From: Pempheris klunzingeri
Lineage: Eukaryota > Chordata > Actinopteri > Acropomatiformes > Pempheridae
Length of the DNA: 64,000 nucleotides
Direction: 5' to 3'
Assembly (NCBI RefSeq): GCF_042242105.1
Contig: NC_092020.1
Span: 17,080,788-17,144,787 of the forward strand
Part shown: one piece after another, positions 38,450-50,650 of the stretch
How the letters are laid out: the number at the start of each line of letters is the position of its first letter
Numbering within the stretch: position 1 is the first letter of the stretch
The notes under the pieces: generated by a model
Databases searched by the model: none
What the model saw: the letters and a program-made list of their open reading frames with translations, nothing else
What the model was told of the DNA's origin: nothing
Position numbers and translations under genes: made by a program

Positions 38450-39366
38450 TTCAGTCACACTGTTAATTTGCCACTGAGAGGAACTGAATCAGTTTAGTTT
38501 TTTAAAGATTCGACATCATTGAAATCATAAAGTTAAACCTCATTAATATGTAACATAGTACAAACAAATATTCATATTACTTTTAAACTGACCTCCACAT
38601 CTGAAGAACCCATAACCTTTACGAGTTCTGTGGTTAACTTGTGGTTCTCCATGTTCCCATGCACTTCAATAATTCAGTGTAGGACCCTACTTGTTTCTAT
38701 GGCTTTTTTGTACTTACTGTAAAAATAAGAGATCAAATTGTGTTTCAGTGTGGTCTTATATGAATGTGTTCAAGGTCTTACTTCAGTGAAATTATTGGTG
38801 CTTGTGAAGGTTGAAATCTTTACACTCACAAAAACAATCTGCAGACATTCATTGGTTTAGGATCAGAGCAATCCCAAGATTATACATGGAAAGATCACAC
38901 GAACTGTTTCAACAAAACTTACATGAATATTTTATTATCATTGAAATGTTAACATGTTTTAAAATATCTTCATAGTAAACATGAGCAGCATAAAAATGTT
39001 TTTGAATGAGAAGCAGATCGAGAGCTGCTATAAAGAAAAATTGTGTAGAAATTTCTGACAATTTACTGTACATGAAAAGGTGAAGGTGAACTGTAGATTG
39101 AAAGCTTTTGAGCTTTTAAATCTGGGCCTCTTAGATAAAATGTATACTTTTCAGAATACACTTCCTTCCATTGCTTTGAATTGTCTGTCAGAACAGTATT
39201 CACCTTTCATAGCTGGTTTAACGCTGATTGCATCTCCCTGACATTGTGGTTTATTTGATCTTTGACATGGAAATGTTCTGTTTTCCATCTGTTTGTGACA
39301 ATGGATTTTTCGGGGATTTTTTTTTGAAAGGAGGACTTGCACAGATTGGCACATAGAGAGGCCCGC
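38450..39366. other. vgll1-adgrg4 intergenic region and adgrg4 3' UTR
   Basis: The adgrg4 stop is at 39367-39369 on the minus strand. A minus-strand AATAAA at 38931-38936 would give a 3' UTR of about 450 bases. The remainder is the upstream flank of vgll1. No other feature was seen. Confidence 0.5.
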
Positions 39367-42300
39367 TCATGCCCCCTGGTGGTGGTTTTCTGCTGATGCT
39401 GTAGAGGAGCCTGAGATCTTCCTGATGGTGGAGGTGTTGTCAGATCGGACGGAGTCAGAGTTAACAAGCTTATTCTTTTTGCAGCGACTGCCCTTGGTCA
39501 CAGTGCGGCTACAATCTGAACACAGGAGACAACAAAGAGAAAACAATTAATCATCCACCTTGACATACATCCTCAATCATCTGGCCTCAATCCACATCCA
39601 CAAGTGTTGTGTTGCTCTACATTAGGTACCTGAGTAATTAGTGAGTCTGAAACGACCGCAGCACAAGTGGATTCTCCACTGTTTCCTCACATTTTCCTTC
39701 ATCAAACAATGGAACAAAAAAACGAAGAAGCCTACAAAAGAGCAGAGATTTTTAAAATGTTGTAATACTACAACATGATATACACATAGTAGTGGCACTG
39801 TCGTTTCACAGTTTCATTTAATGTACTACTTTTAAATGCACACTTAAATGTGTGCATTCTTTATGAATTGCTGAAACTCTACCATTCATTAAAATCAAGT
39901 CATTATAAAACCAAGCAAACACACATGCTGATCTAGACATTATTCTAAAGTCACATAAATTCTAACAGAAATACAGATGTGGTCCTCTGTAAGCAATAAC
40001 ACAAGCTACAGCTCATAGTTACCCTGCAGAGTGTTTAAGATGGAGAACAGGTACATCAGGACCACTCTGCCTGGTCCAAATGAAAAAAATCCCATCGACC
40101 ACGTCAGACCTAACAGGACGGTGAGACTGGCCACCGCCCTCAAGTCCTGCAGAGAGCTGCGGCTGTTTGCTGACGGTTTATTGGCCCCCATTTGCCTGAT
40201 CTGGATCAGAACCATGATGAACACAGAAATGTTGCACAGCAGGATCAGAAGAACAAATGCCACCACCGTCACGTAGAAGAAGACGTCACTCTGCAGCCAG
40301 CAGCTGGAGGGAGGGGGAGGGTTGATCATCATGTAATTTACACTGGGATTTATCACAAATGCCATCAATTACATTTGCTCTTTGTCTAAGTTGCTGAGAG
40401 TTTATTTTTTTGCCTATGTGTTGTTAAATTCACAAATCAATAAATAAATCCATACGTTTATCCTTCGATAAATTCTATCAGGCACTCAACAGACTGAATC
40501 TCACAATTTCTATCACACAATTTAGACAATGATGCATCCAAGATAGAGATGACTCACCCAGTGCCTGTACTTACAATGGGTCAGTGGACTGAAGCACAAC
40601 TGCAGCCTCTTCAGTCATAGTGCTGCCATAGGCATCTTTATCAATGACCAGCACAAGGCTGACTATGACCAAAGGAACACCTGTGACAGCACACAAGAAA
40701 AAATCCTCATTTATTCTGCTCACTCAGATCAGAGCCATTTAAGCACATTCACACATGGTGGCAAAAAAGAAGACAAGTTACTGCTCTGTAAAATAAAATT
40801 TCACGAGCTCAACCCCTTGCCGCTTGATTAAAACCAACCAAAATCCATCCTGGAACTTAATCAGCGGATCAAAGCAAACTGACCCGTGGACATTTTCAAA
40901 CAACAGCGAGGAACACCTGAAGTTCTGTCTTACCCCATCCTACGACACAGAACTTGAGAATGTAGGAGGGAACGTAGATGTTGAAGACTTTGACCAGTGC
41001 AAGGTACATCTGCACAGCCTCCAGGCCCATCCAGGTGAAAGAAGCCAGCAGGAAGTAATGCAGCATTGCAGCAGTGGCAATGCAGAGACCATAGTTGGAG
41101 AAGGATGAGAGCCAGGAGTCCAGAAGGAAGAGCATGCTCAAACCCAGCAGGGCAGCTGATAGGTTGATGAGTATCTTAGATGGGTAGTCTCGACGCAGCT
41201 TCCTTAAGTATACCAAATAACAGATGAATATATGGAGTGACAGAGGAACAGGGAGACAAATGAAAAGTCTGAAATGTTGTCAACCTTCTCTGGATTTCAT
41301 GCTGATGAGAGGCATGTGGAAATACGGAAAATTTGATTGTCTTGGCTAAAATCATCACCGTGTTCAGTATTTGACTGACTCCTAAATGCAATCGAAACAA
41401 ATAACAACCTGGCAACAAAGCAGATCGTACTCAAGGAGAATTTATTAGCTTTTTCTGAAAAGTGGGACACTTAATGGAACCAGTGGAAATGTTTTATTCT
41501 GACACCTTGCCACATCACCACTCGAACCTTAACAGTCATTTTTATCGATATGAAATCTTCATTGTGGGCTTCAGTGTGGGAATTAAAGAGAGACTGGTTG
41601 ACGTCTGAACATCTTTAATGCAGCATTTCTGCAATATTATATATTTAATTTCACTTGTGTACAAGATTGATGAAGCTGTTACCTGTATGTGACATATATG
41701 TATTTGTCTGTATGATACAGTTGGAGTTAAAATGCACTGTAGATCAATGCCCTACTTAATCAAGCCAGCAGTCCCATCATAGCTGAAACAATCCAAGTCA
41801 GCATCTTAAGAAGGATTGCATCATTTCATAAAAAAAACATAATTTGTGTGAGTGAATATAAATCATTGCAGTAATCATTGCACATTTGCCAAAAAGTGTA
41901 ACACAATGCGATTAGTATGTTATTGTCGTTCCCAGTGACTTACTCAAATGCAAGGTAGGTGAGAAGAGTGATGCCCAGAAAGATGGAGGATATACCACAG
42001 CCTATATATGAGATGACTGTCAGAATCTGACTGTCAGCTTCACTGATCTGGGTTCTGGATACATCCTGAAACACAATATGCAAACTGAATAACATATAAA
42101 GTATTATTTACTTATATTTAATAGTAAGTGTAGAATTTTAACACTTTTAATTTTAACTTTTGTGTTCCCAGTGTAGTGCAAACTGTTAAAACTCAACCCA
42201 TCGCATCTAACGAAATGAAAAATAATATAATTATATAAAAGAAATCAACCACTGTGGTTTTAACATTAGCATATTGCATCATTAGCAGAAAAATATGCAA

Positions 42301-42503
42301 GCAATAAGAAACTGGCCAGATTGCACACAGTATGTTGGTGCTAGTGGGAGTTGTTTGTTCCCTGGCTTGATTTATTAAAAGCTGACCAGTGACTCACCAG
42401 GAGCACAGCGAAATGTGTGAGGTGATCACAGAGACAGCTGGTCTGATAAGGAGAAATACTCCGGGTTTCACAACCTCTGCTGTTCCACCCACCCTGCCCA
42501 CCT

Positions 42504-42554
<51 letters not shown>

Positions 42555-45500
42555 TTGATTAAAGCTCCTTATCAGATAGACACACCACACAATACATTTA
42601 GGGACCTTTATTGATCTAACTGGTTCTTAAAAAGTACTATGAGGCTCAGGGGCAGTAAATCATCTAAATCCAAATGTAAGCATATAAAATGTAACAAATA
42701 TTAAGCAACTCACCGTTTTCCTGAAAATCCCAAAACACACACCGTACTTTGTCTTCCGGCTGTAAAACAAGGCAGGGAAGTGATGATGTTTTTAAATTCA
42801 AATACAGTCATACAGTTATAAAAACAATTATTCTAACTGATGAAATGAAGGCATTGATTTGTCACCTGCTTGGGTGTTTGATGGCTGAGGGTCACTACCA
42901 CTCGATCCTTCAGGTTGCTGACATGGCTGGCATTGATGCTGGCAGATACTATATGGGAATTCAATGTCCAGTTGCTCTGTGTTGCGTTGGTTGTGTGTAG
43001 ATCCTGTTAAAAAAAAATGAAAAATGTTGTCACATTAACAGGTAGGATTATAAACAGCAGTAAGTGAGTTGATTAACTAAAGTAGAAAGAACCTAAATAG
43101 TGAGACGCAAGATTCATATAGATCCCACAAACATGAGAGTGATGTCGATCTTCTCATTTAACTCTCTGCAAGAAAGCAAATAAGCTTCATTCCCAAGATG
43201 TTTAACTGTGCTTCAAAAATGCCACCCTGTAAGCATTATTAGGTCTGCATAAGATAATGTAGTGTCTGCAGCCGTCGGAAAATAGAAAATAGAGGACGAG
43301 AAAAAAGAGACGGAAGCTTTGAATGAAATTACCTGAAACAGTCCTTCTGTTCCATAGAACTGAAACTGGACACGAGTTTTATTTCTTTCTCCAGGAGGCA
43401 AACAATTGTGGAGTGAAGAGGGCAAAGAGATAGTTGCATTTGTGCCAGGAAGTGGTTTATTCACAAAGCTCTGGTTGACAAAGACCTGAGGAAAAAGCAA
43501 CAATAACACTTAATCCCAGTGCTACAGGGTGCTTTGAATCCAACCCCATGGATGAGTATTTCTCACCACCTGTCAGTCTAAAACAATGTTTCAAACTACC
43601 AGTCCATATCATTTGCTTTTTCTAGTGACATTTTAATATGCTATGATTGCTCAGTGCCCTGCCCTGCGTTCAAGGACATTAATGCAACAATAGTTGTCCT
43701 TGAGCACTCAGGTGGAACCAGTTCTGGAGTTGAGTCTTTTCCTTGTGGATATCTGTCTTTTGCAGTCCACAAAAACAGCTCATGAGTAAAAATGTGCTGC
43801 CCCCTTTTATTGGATATTTTAGCATCTATAGCGTCTCACCTCTGGGTTCAGGGTTGAAGAAACGGAGGACACGCTGAAGGTGAGGCCCCTGAATTCATTT
43901 GGATCTACGTTGATCATGGACAGGGCCAGAGAGGGTGCTGTTAGACAGACAGATTCATCTTGGAAATCCATGTTGTTCCCCATTCTCTCTGTCAGATTAA
44001 GGACACTTTTTCCAAAGACAAAATAAAGGCAGATTAACAAGAAAATTAGAATAAAGAAGACAGGATTTAGAAGGAAAAGACATTTCTGTGTTCTAAGGTT
44101 AAGTGTATATTTACTGAGATTAACCAGACACTTGCTTACGTGTTGGCCACTGGAGTGATGTCAGTTTTGGAAAGCAGGATATCGGCAATAACACTGACAA
44201 TGTTGGCGCCAACAGCAGGTTCGATGGTGCTAACATTTACCACTTCACTGAGCTTCTTCACCACTGTATCCAGATCAGAGGGAGAGAGCTCTGCACTACT
44301 ACCTAACTGAACATCTACGAGGTCCTGAATCATGTCCACAACCTCAGCCGCATTACCTAGAAATCAATAATATCATTAATGCTTTTTGTTGTGTTATGTG
44401 AGATGCCAAAGGCCTTGGCCTTGGCAATGACTTTTTCTTTTGCAATTATTTCTTCTTTTTTTAAAAAAAAACAAACAAAAAAACAGAATAAACAATGGAA
44501 ATTAATTAGACTTTATGTGTGAGTGATCTTCTTACCAGGAGTGACAGTGATATTGTCCAGGTTTGATATGGTCACAAGTGGGGTGCAGCTTGTCATATCA
44601 GCATCAGCCCAGCTGGTCGTGTCAGTTTCAATGTCTAACTTACTGACGAGAAAAGACAATCAGAGTGAACAGGGTGATAAAAAGGGTGATAAAAAAACAT
44701 AAAACCTAAGTAGTCTTAATAAGCATCAAGGCAGTATTATGCAAAAGACCATAAAAGTGATTACCCTTATTACTCAGTCGTTGTCCCTTGTGATATTTAT
44801 ATCAAATTTGGCAAATATGATATAAGGAACATTGAAGCCCTTCATTGCACTAATAATTCACTTATAGGAAATTGATTTTTGGCTGGCAGGGATCCATCAA
44901 CATTATGTGTGTGGTCAGAGCTTGTGTGCAGAGTGGGAGGATTGCTTGGAACAGGACATTGTAATTGAGGGGATTTTCTTGTCTCGCTGAGCTGTCTCTA
45001 TGTAAATAGATTGCTGCGACAAAGATCTGTACGAGTAAACAAAGCAATTTACTGAAAAATTCCCACTTTCTTCCCGTATTTTTTCACCGAGATGAATGCA
45101 GGCTCAGATGACTCCAGTAGGTGTAAATAAATTCCCGAATGTTATTACATTTTGTGTCAACTGCAAACCAATATATGCTTAATTACTGTGTGAGCAACAT
45201 TGTGTAATATGCTGCTATGTAACACCAGTCATTAAAACACCAAATTTTGCATTTTGTACAGCGTATTGATTTTCAATTCAATTCAGTTTGTCTTACCAAA
45301 GCCTGTAGGCTCTCTCTGATTGTAGCTTTTTGCATCCCATATCTTGGTTGACTTGCGGAAATGCTTCAGGCCAGATATATTGTCCATAGATTGTTGTAGT
45401 AGTTTCCTCTAAACAGTTTTCTGGCACTGAAAAAAAGAATAAATGCATGTTGCCAGGTCTTATTCCATAACTAAACATATGTTTATTTGTATCAGGAAAT

Positions 45501-48500
45501 CCACGTTACCTATGTGCTTGATCATCACATCCACAGCCTGAATAGTAATGGAGTCGTTTTCAAACTTTGATGTCAAGGCAGCATTGATAAAAGTTTCAAT
45601 TGCTGCCACACTGTCCATGTTGTATTCCTGAACATGGAAGGTGCAGTAAAATCTGCTGATGAAACACATAGTTAGTGGTAACAACAGCACTGGTTTGAAC
45701 CACATCTGCTTCAGTAAAGGAAAGTTGTCACCCACTGTTTCTGTTGGCCGTTGAAAGTCTAAAAGAAAGGAAAAACCAGAATCCATTGTAAATATCAATC
45801 ATTGCTGTGGTATGAGATATTACACTAGCATTAAACTTCAATCACCCAAAACTGACATTTAAATCAGTTTTACTTGTCTTGTCTTGTCTTTATGTCTCAC
45901 TTGTCTAGCTTTTAAAATGAAGTGTAAACTCACCATTAGTCCATTGTACTGCTCCGTGTCCCTGTAAAATATTACAGACGACAAATAAGTCAGCCAGAGC
46001 TTTCACATCTACTTCAAAAACATGATCCTAGTTTTGCAACAATAAATGAATTCGATGGGACCCACCTGCCAACATGGCTCTTTATGATGAGATTCAGTAC
46101 AATCATGGTATTGTTCCCCTCCAGCTGTTGTTTTACCTTTTGTTGCCCCAAAGAGAATAATTCAGTGTTCTCATATTTCTCAGTAAAGTCAGCTTTCGAG
46201 TGCAGTTATGTGATTATTGTATGAGTCTCTTACCCATTTCTCAATGATATCCTTTGGTTTTGTCGGGCTGCCAGTCACACTCAAGGTCATATTAACTCTG
46301 AAGAATGTATCTGGTTCAACTGCAGGAGTGAAAAGACAACACAGCAGCGCATCTTTACATGTTCAAACAGGAATCCTGAATCAAATTGTCTGGCATATTA
46401 ACGTTTATCCTCCACCAGTGGTGGAATTAAATACATTTACATTTAGATTTTCTGTTACTGTAAATGGGCCATTCTGTATAATGAGCCATTTTACTTTTAG
46501 CACTTTAAGAATGTTTGATTCAATATTTTTTTTGTACTTGCAAAAGAGTATTTCTACACTGTGCTTTTGCTATATTTGCTTAGATAAAAGATTTGAATAC
46601 TTCCTTCACTGCCATCAGAACTGACCTATTAACTGATTTGATGGAATGGGAATTAGAATTTGTTTTTATTGGTAACACATTTATGTTTTAATGCTGCCTA
46701 TCAGCAAAATAATTTCTCTTGCAGGACATTAAATGACTGAGCTGACATGAAGAAGAAACAAAAAGGAATAAGATGGACAAACGCAATGATTTATCGGAGC
46801 TTTTTGGTGAACTGACCGGAGGTCTCGTTGAGATCTAAAGGCTCTTCTGTCGTCGACACGTTAGCGGGGTAAGCTGGCAGACTTTGAGTTGGAATTGTTT
46901 CTGTGAATTAGATGACATAATTTACAAGAGAGCCCCCAATAATAGCACAAGAAAGTGTTGAGGATTTAAAAACAGGAAATTTCTACTATCATTCCACAGT
47001 AGATTAACCAGTTTGTCAAATGCCTTGGTATTCAATATTGCTGCAAAGCACCAGTACAACTCATGGACATGTTTTATTCTTTCTTGCACGCTCACCTGAT
47101 GCAGGTACACCAGTGCTGACAGTTGGTGGTGGTTCTGTCACTGCAGGTAATAACTCTGAGAGACGCAAAATAAATCATTGATTAGCAAAGTTTAAAGAAT
47201 GAATATTTCAAGAACATTTTTAAATTAACATTCTAATGTCTGACTGAAATCAAATTATGCAAACTCTTATGATGAATAGTCAGACATTCATTAGTCATCT
47301 ATGAGGTATTTTTAGCAGCACAGAAATGTATTCTCTGGCTCTAATATCTATCTGCAGGTGTTTGCTGATGTTGTTTTCATTAGTGTGTTTATGATTCATC
47401 CATTCAGTCCAGCTTTTTTTTTACAGTCACAGTGAAAGTGCAGAATAAATTATATTACTTTAATGGATTTTTTAAATGGTGATGTCTCAGATGAACATTT
47501 CTAGTTAAACCCAGAGTCTGCCTCTTGTGAACAAAATACAGGAAATTAGCAACTATTATAAAATAATGTCTATAAATACACCTCACTCAAAAAAAAAATC
47601 AGCTTCATGTCACATGTGAAGATGGTCATAAAAATCTAAGTTTAGTTCATCTCTGATTGATCCAGTAATCCAATTAAACACAACAGTCACTGTAAGAGGA
47701 CTGGTACTTAACTGACTATACGTACCCACAGGAAGTATGCTGATGCTGTTAGGGTCAGCTGTTAGGCTGAGGAAGTTGTCAGAGAATGTCAAACTCAGCA
47801 ACTCAACAATGTTGGCCTGAACCACTTCTACATTAGCAGCAGGGTCCACTTTCACATAGACTTCACAGCTGAAACTGGGGATTAATCACAACATCATGGG
47901 TTAAATCAACCTGTAAACTGTATATCTGGCTCATTCCATGCATCTTGTGCCATTTAGCCCTCATGTATACTTTAATTATTATAATCCTTTACATGTCATA
48001 AAGCGTTTTGTAGATCGTAGGTCTTACCACTTTTCACAGGTGGGGTTTGATAATGTTGTTGATCCCTGAAAACACAGAATTTGTTCAAATCTTTATTAAA
48101 GGGTTGTATGATTTTACTTACTTGCACCTTGTCTCAGAATTGACCTCAGTGCTCAAATACGTCATTCATTTCCTCAGAAGATAACATTGATCTTTCATCT
48201 GTTTTCTAATCAGCTGGTCTTTGAGGATATTGCTGCTTCTTTCCATGGAAAATCAAACGGAGGACTAATAGTGGTGTACCTGAGGTTGTTGCGCATTTAC
48301 AGCTGCAGAGTTATTAACCACGTGGGAGGTATGGCTGTATGGGAACACAGATAACAGAAATTACAGACAAGAATGTTGTCCAGGACTGCTACCATGATCA
48401 GAGTGCACAGGCTTACAAAGCACCGATCACCATCTGTCATTCACTCTCTTCATTCACATTTTGATGAGAAACTAGCAGACGGTGGCAGAAAGTTACTAAA

Positions 48501-50389
48501 GTTCAGTACTGTAGTACAAATTTGAGCTTATTACTTCTACTCAACTACAGAAGAAATGTTATACTTTTTACTACAAAAGATTCAACAGTTTATAAAACAG
48601 ATTAAATAAGTTCCACCTCAACCAACTACAACAGTAAAGTCCTACTTTTGCATCAGTAATAATAATAATAATATGTTATTTAATAGTATAACATGACTAC
48701 TTTGCTTTTTTTTTTTACTTTGCTAATAATATCTGAGTACTTTTACTTTTACTTACTGAGTCCTTTTTCATTGCAGGACTTTTACTTTGCATTAAGTATT
48801 TCTATTTTGCAGTATCGCTAGTTTTATTTGACAAAAGGATACACCACTGCTTAGAGGAGAGTTTAGCAAACAAAGGTGTGTTACCTTGGAGATGACACGA
48901 AGATTTCGTGAACAAAAATGTTGCGAGGGAAAATGCTCTGCAACTGATAAGAGACGACATCAATGGTAAATCATGTGGATAAGAAAATCATTTGGATATG
49001 CAAAATACAGATGACTTATTTACATATTGTTCATACCCAGTGTTTTGTGACTCCCTTCAGGGACAGTGAACAGTTTCCAGGCTTTGTAGGGTCAACTATG
49101 GATATCCACATTTTAATTTTATAGAGGGACCATGCTAAAAACAAAGAAAATAACAATGATAAAATGTGCAATACTGTACTTGCAAAGGAAAATGTTGGAC
49201 CTCTCAACAGGTTCATAAACTCCTGAAGTCAGGAATGTGTAGTGTCTTTGACCTTAAACTGTAGTTATTGAACAACAAAGCAATATCTGCCCACTCAATC
49301 AACTCTCACCTACCATAGATTACCTTGTTATGTGAATAGGTGAAGAAACCTTGGCAGTAAAACATTTTTTAAATCTAAACAGCTCAATCTGGATGACCAT
49401 GAAATGCAATAGAAAAAGGTCATACTGTATTTACCACAACATAGGTTGTTGCCAGGCATAGGAGGGCAGTTGTATTTCCACTGCCGCTGATCCCAGCTCA
49501 CCACGTCTCCATCTGCACAGCTCTGTCCCCCCATCTCCTCGGCACTCCATTCTCTGGCCCACATCCTGAACAGACTGATCTCACCAAGCAGCTCTTTCCC
49601 ATTCTCAATCTGCACTTCACCATTAGCATTTACATAATGAGACACCCCGAGAGTAAGAGTTCCATTTTGGGAAAGTTGCTGGGTTTGCATGTGATCCACA
49701 CGGACCTCATGCTGGCTGGTCCCATTTATGTAGACCCTCAGCCTCTGAGCTCGACCACACCAGGTGAGACAGATGGAGTACCACTCTTGCAATTTCAGCG
49801 TCCCTTTCAAGCGCAGTGCTTCTCCAAACAGCCATATTGTCAGGTGTGTGCGTGTGCCCCCAAGCCCCAACTCTATGGATCTTCCCTCTGGTGCTTTGTA
49901 GATGAAACCTGTCCATTCTGTCTCAAAGTTGCGGCGTAAAAGTGTGCACACACTGAGCTCATTCAGGGCTGGTACCACAGCATCTGGATGTAGCTGCCAC
50001 AGACATGGACGACCCATGAACTCCAGCTTCTTACCCCACAGGCTGGTACTGGCAGAGGCAGCTGAAACAACACAGAGGTGTTTATTTAAAAGGTGAATAT
50101 TTAAGAGATTTACACTTCATTAACCATAAGGATGTTAAAAGCATCAAAGTCAGTGAATTATTCACAGTTGTCCCACAAGAAGCAATAAAAAACATGATTA
50201 GTCAATTGAGGCATTAAAAGTGCTGGTACTATACACACCGTATCATTCTATGTTTGTTTTGTACTATTTTACATAGTTATGTACTTCAAAATCTTTTAAT
50301 CTGTCTGAAATCTTACTTGAACCCAGAAGACACACTGTCAGCTGTACACACAGACAGATAGCTAGAGACGGGCTTCTGATGGAGGTCAT
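39367..50389 (-). CDS. adgrg4: Adhesion G protein-coupled receptor G4 (GPR112-like), 28 coding exons, about 1226 aa
   Basis: Adhesion GPCRs self-cleave at a GPS, and the tethered peptide activates the 7TM part. Minus-strand exons, phases consistent: 50317-50389 (signal peptide), 49435-50061 (pentraxin/LamG), 49037-49134, 48885-48943, 48280-48334, 48028-48065, 47726-47868, 47096-47155, 46817-46900 (Ser/Thr/Pro stalk), 46234-46319, 46066-46136, 45934-45961, 45736-45758, 45510-45655 (SEA/HormR-like region), 45297-45426, 44536-44642, 44140-44356, 43840-44005, 43333-43485, 42866-43003, 42714-42759 (GAIN), 42398-42501 (GPS), 41944-42065 (TM1), 40934-41202, 40575-40680, 40023-40303, 39630-39731 (7TM), 39367-39515 (tail). 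GPS reads [13 protein letters not shown]. The 7TM carries [20 protein letters not shown] and [18 protein letters not shown], very close to ADGRG2/G4. The pentraxin domain and synteny favour ADGRG4. The stalk is far shorter than in human GPR112. Confidence 0.88.
39371..39382 (-). promoter_or_regulatory. CTCF-like core next to the adgrg4 stop codon
   Basis: The minus strand reads CCACCAGGGGGC, a strong match to the CTCF core. It encodes the last residues (His-Gln-Gly-Ala) of adgrg4 just before its stop. Binding is inferred from the motif only. Confidence 0.4.
42503..42553. repeat. (CA)n microsatellite forming the acceptor tract of the adgrg4 GPS exon
   Basis: About 24 CA units on the plus strand, hence (TG)n on the coding strand, run directly into the acceptor cag|gtgggcag of the exon that encodes the GPS. 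The run replaces an ordinary pyrimidine tract. Confidence 0.9.
46415..46620. repeat. 'taaaagta' fish repeat in an adgrg4 intron
   Basis: Phrases ccaccagtggtggaattaaa, tttacttttagcac, agagtatttctacac and gataaaagatttgaatactt (shared in part with 56.5-56.7 kb) identify a diverged copy of the short interspersed element also seen at 31.4, 32.1, 32.6, 48.5, 52.2 and 56.5 kb. No coding capacity. Confidence 0.6.
48485..48850. repeat. 'taaaagta' fish repeat in an adgrg4 intron
   Basis: Rich in acttttactttt and gagtacttttac phrases, with aactacagaagaaatg and tattgcaggacttttacttt. It is a copy of the same element family as at 46.4 and 52.2 kb. An A/T run and AAT triplets lie inside it (about 48655-48675). 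Confidence 0.65.
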
Positions 50390-50650
50390 GACAGCAAACA
50401 AAAACGCTGGGTGTTCAAGTAGTCATCTGCTGAAAGGTGACAATAAGATGAATATGTTTTTAACATGCGTTCAGCCTGAAGAAATAATACAATAATTATC
50501 AATTTGTTTTTATTTGAGTAGGTACATAACTGGGACTTACCATGGTTGTCTCCTTGAAATGGTAAAATCTGAAGCTTAAGCTAATTAGTCAGAGATAAAT
50601 TTCAATATCACTTCGTGAGAAACCGGCTGAGCCATGAGTCTACTGGCAAG
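50390..50650 (-). promoter_or_regulatory. adgrg4 5' UTR: noncoding exon and short upstream ORF
   Basis: On the minus strand a good donor, gacaaccatg|gtaagtc, lies at 50541 and an acceptor, ttttcagcag|atgact, at about 50432. Joining them would give the 5' UTR ahead of the ATG at 50387-50389. The joined sequence contains ATG ATG ACT ACT TGA, a tiny upstream ORF of four codons. The 5' limit of the noncoding exon (somewhere near 50600-50650) is not visible. Confidence 0.45.

Noticed and set aside
29436-39366. Search for BRS3 and HTATSF1, expected near VGLL1 in human
   Set aside because: No 7TM bombesin-receptor or RRM-type exons were seen on either strand.
39367-50389. ADGRG2 (GPR64) as the identity of the adhesion GPCR
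   Set aside because: The 7TM part is nearly as close to ADGRG2, but the N-terminal pentraxin/LamG domain and the vgll1/cd40lg neighbours fit ADGRG4.
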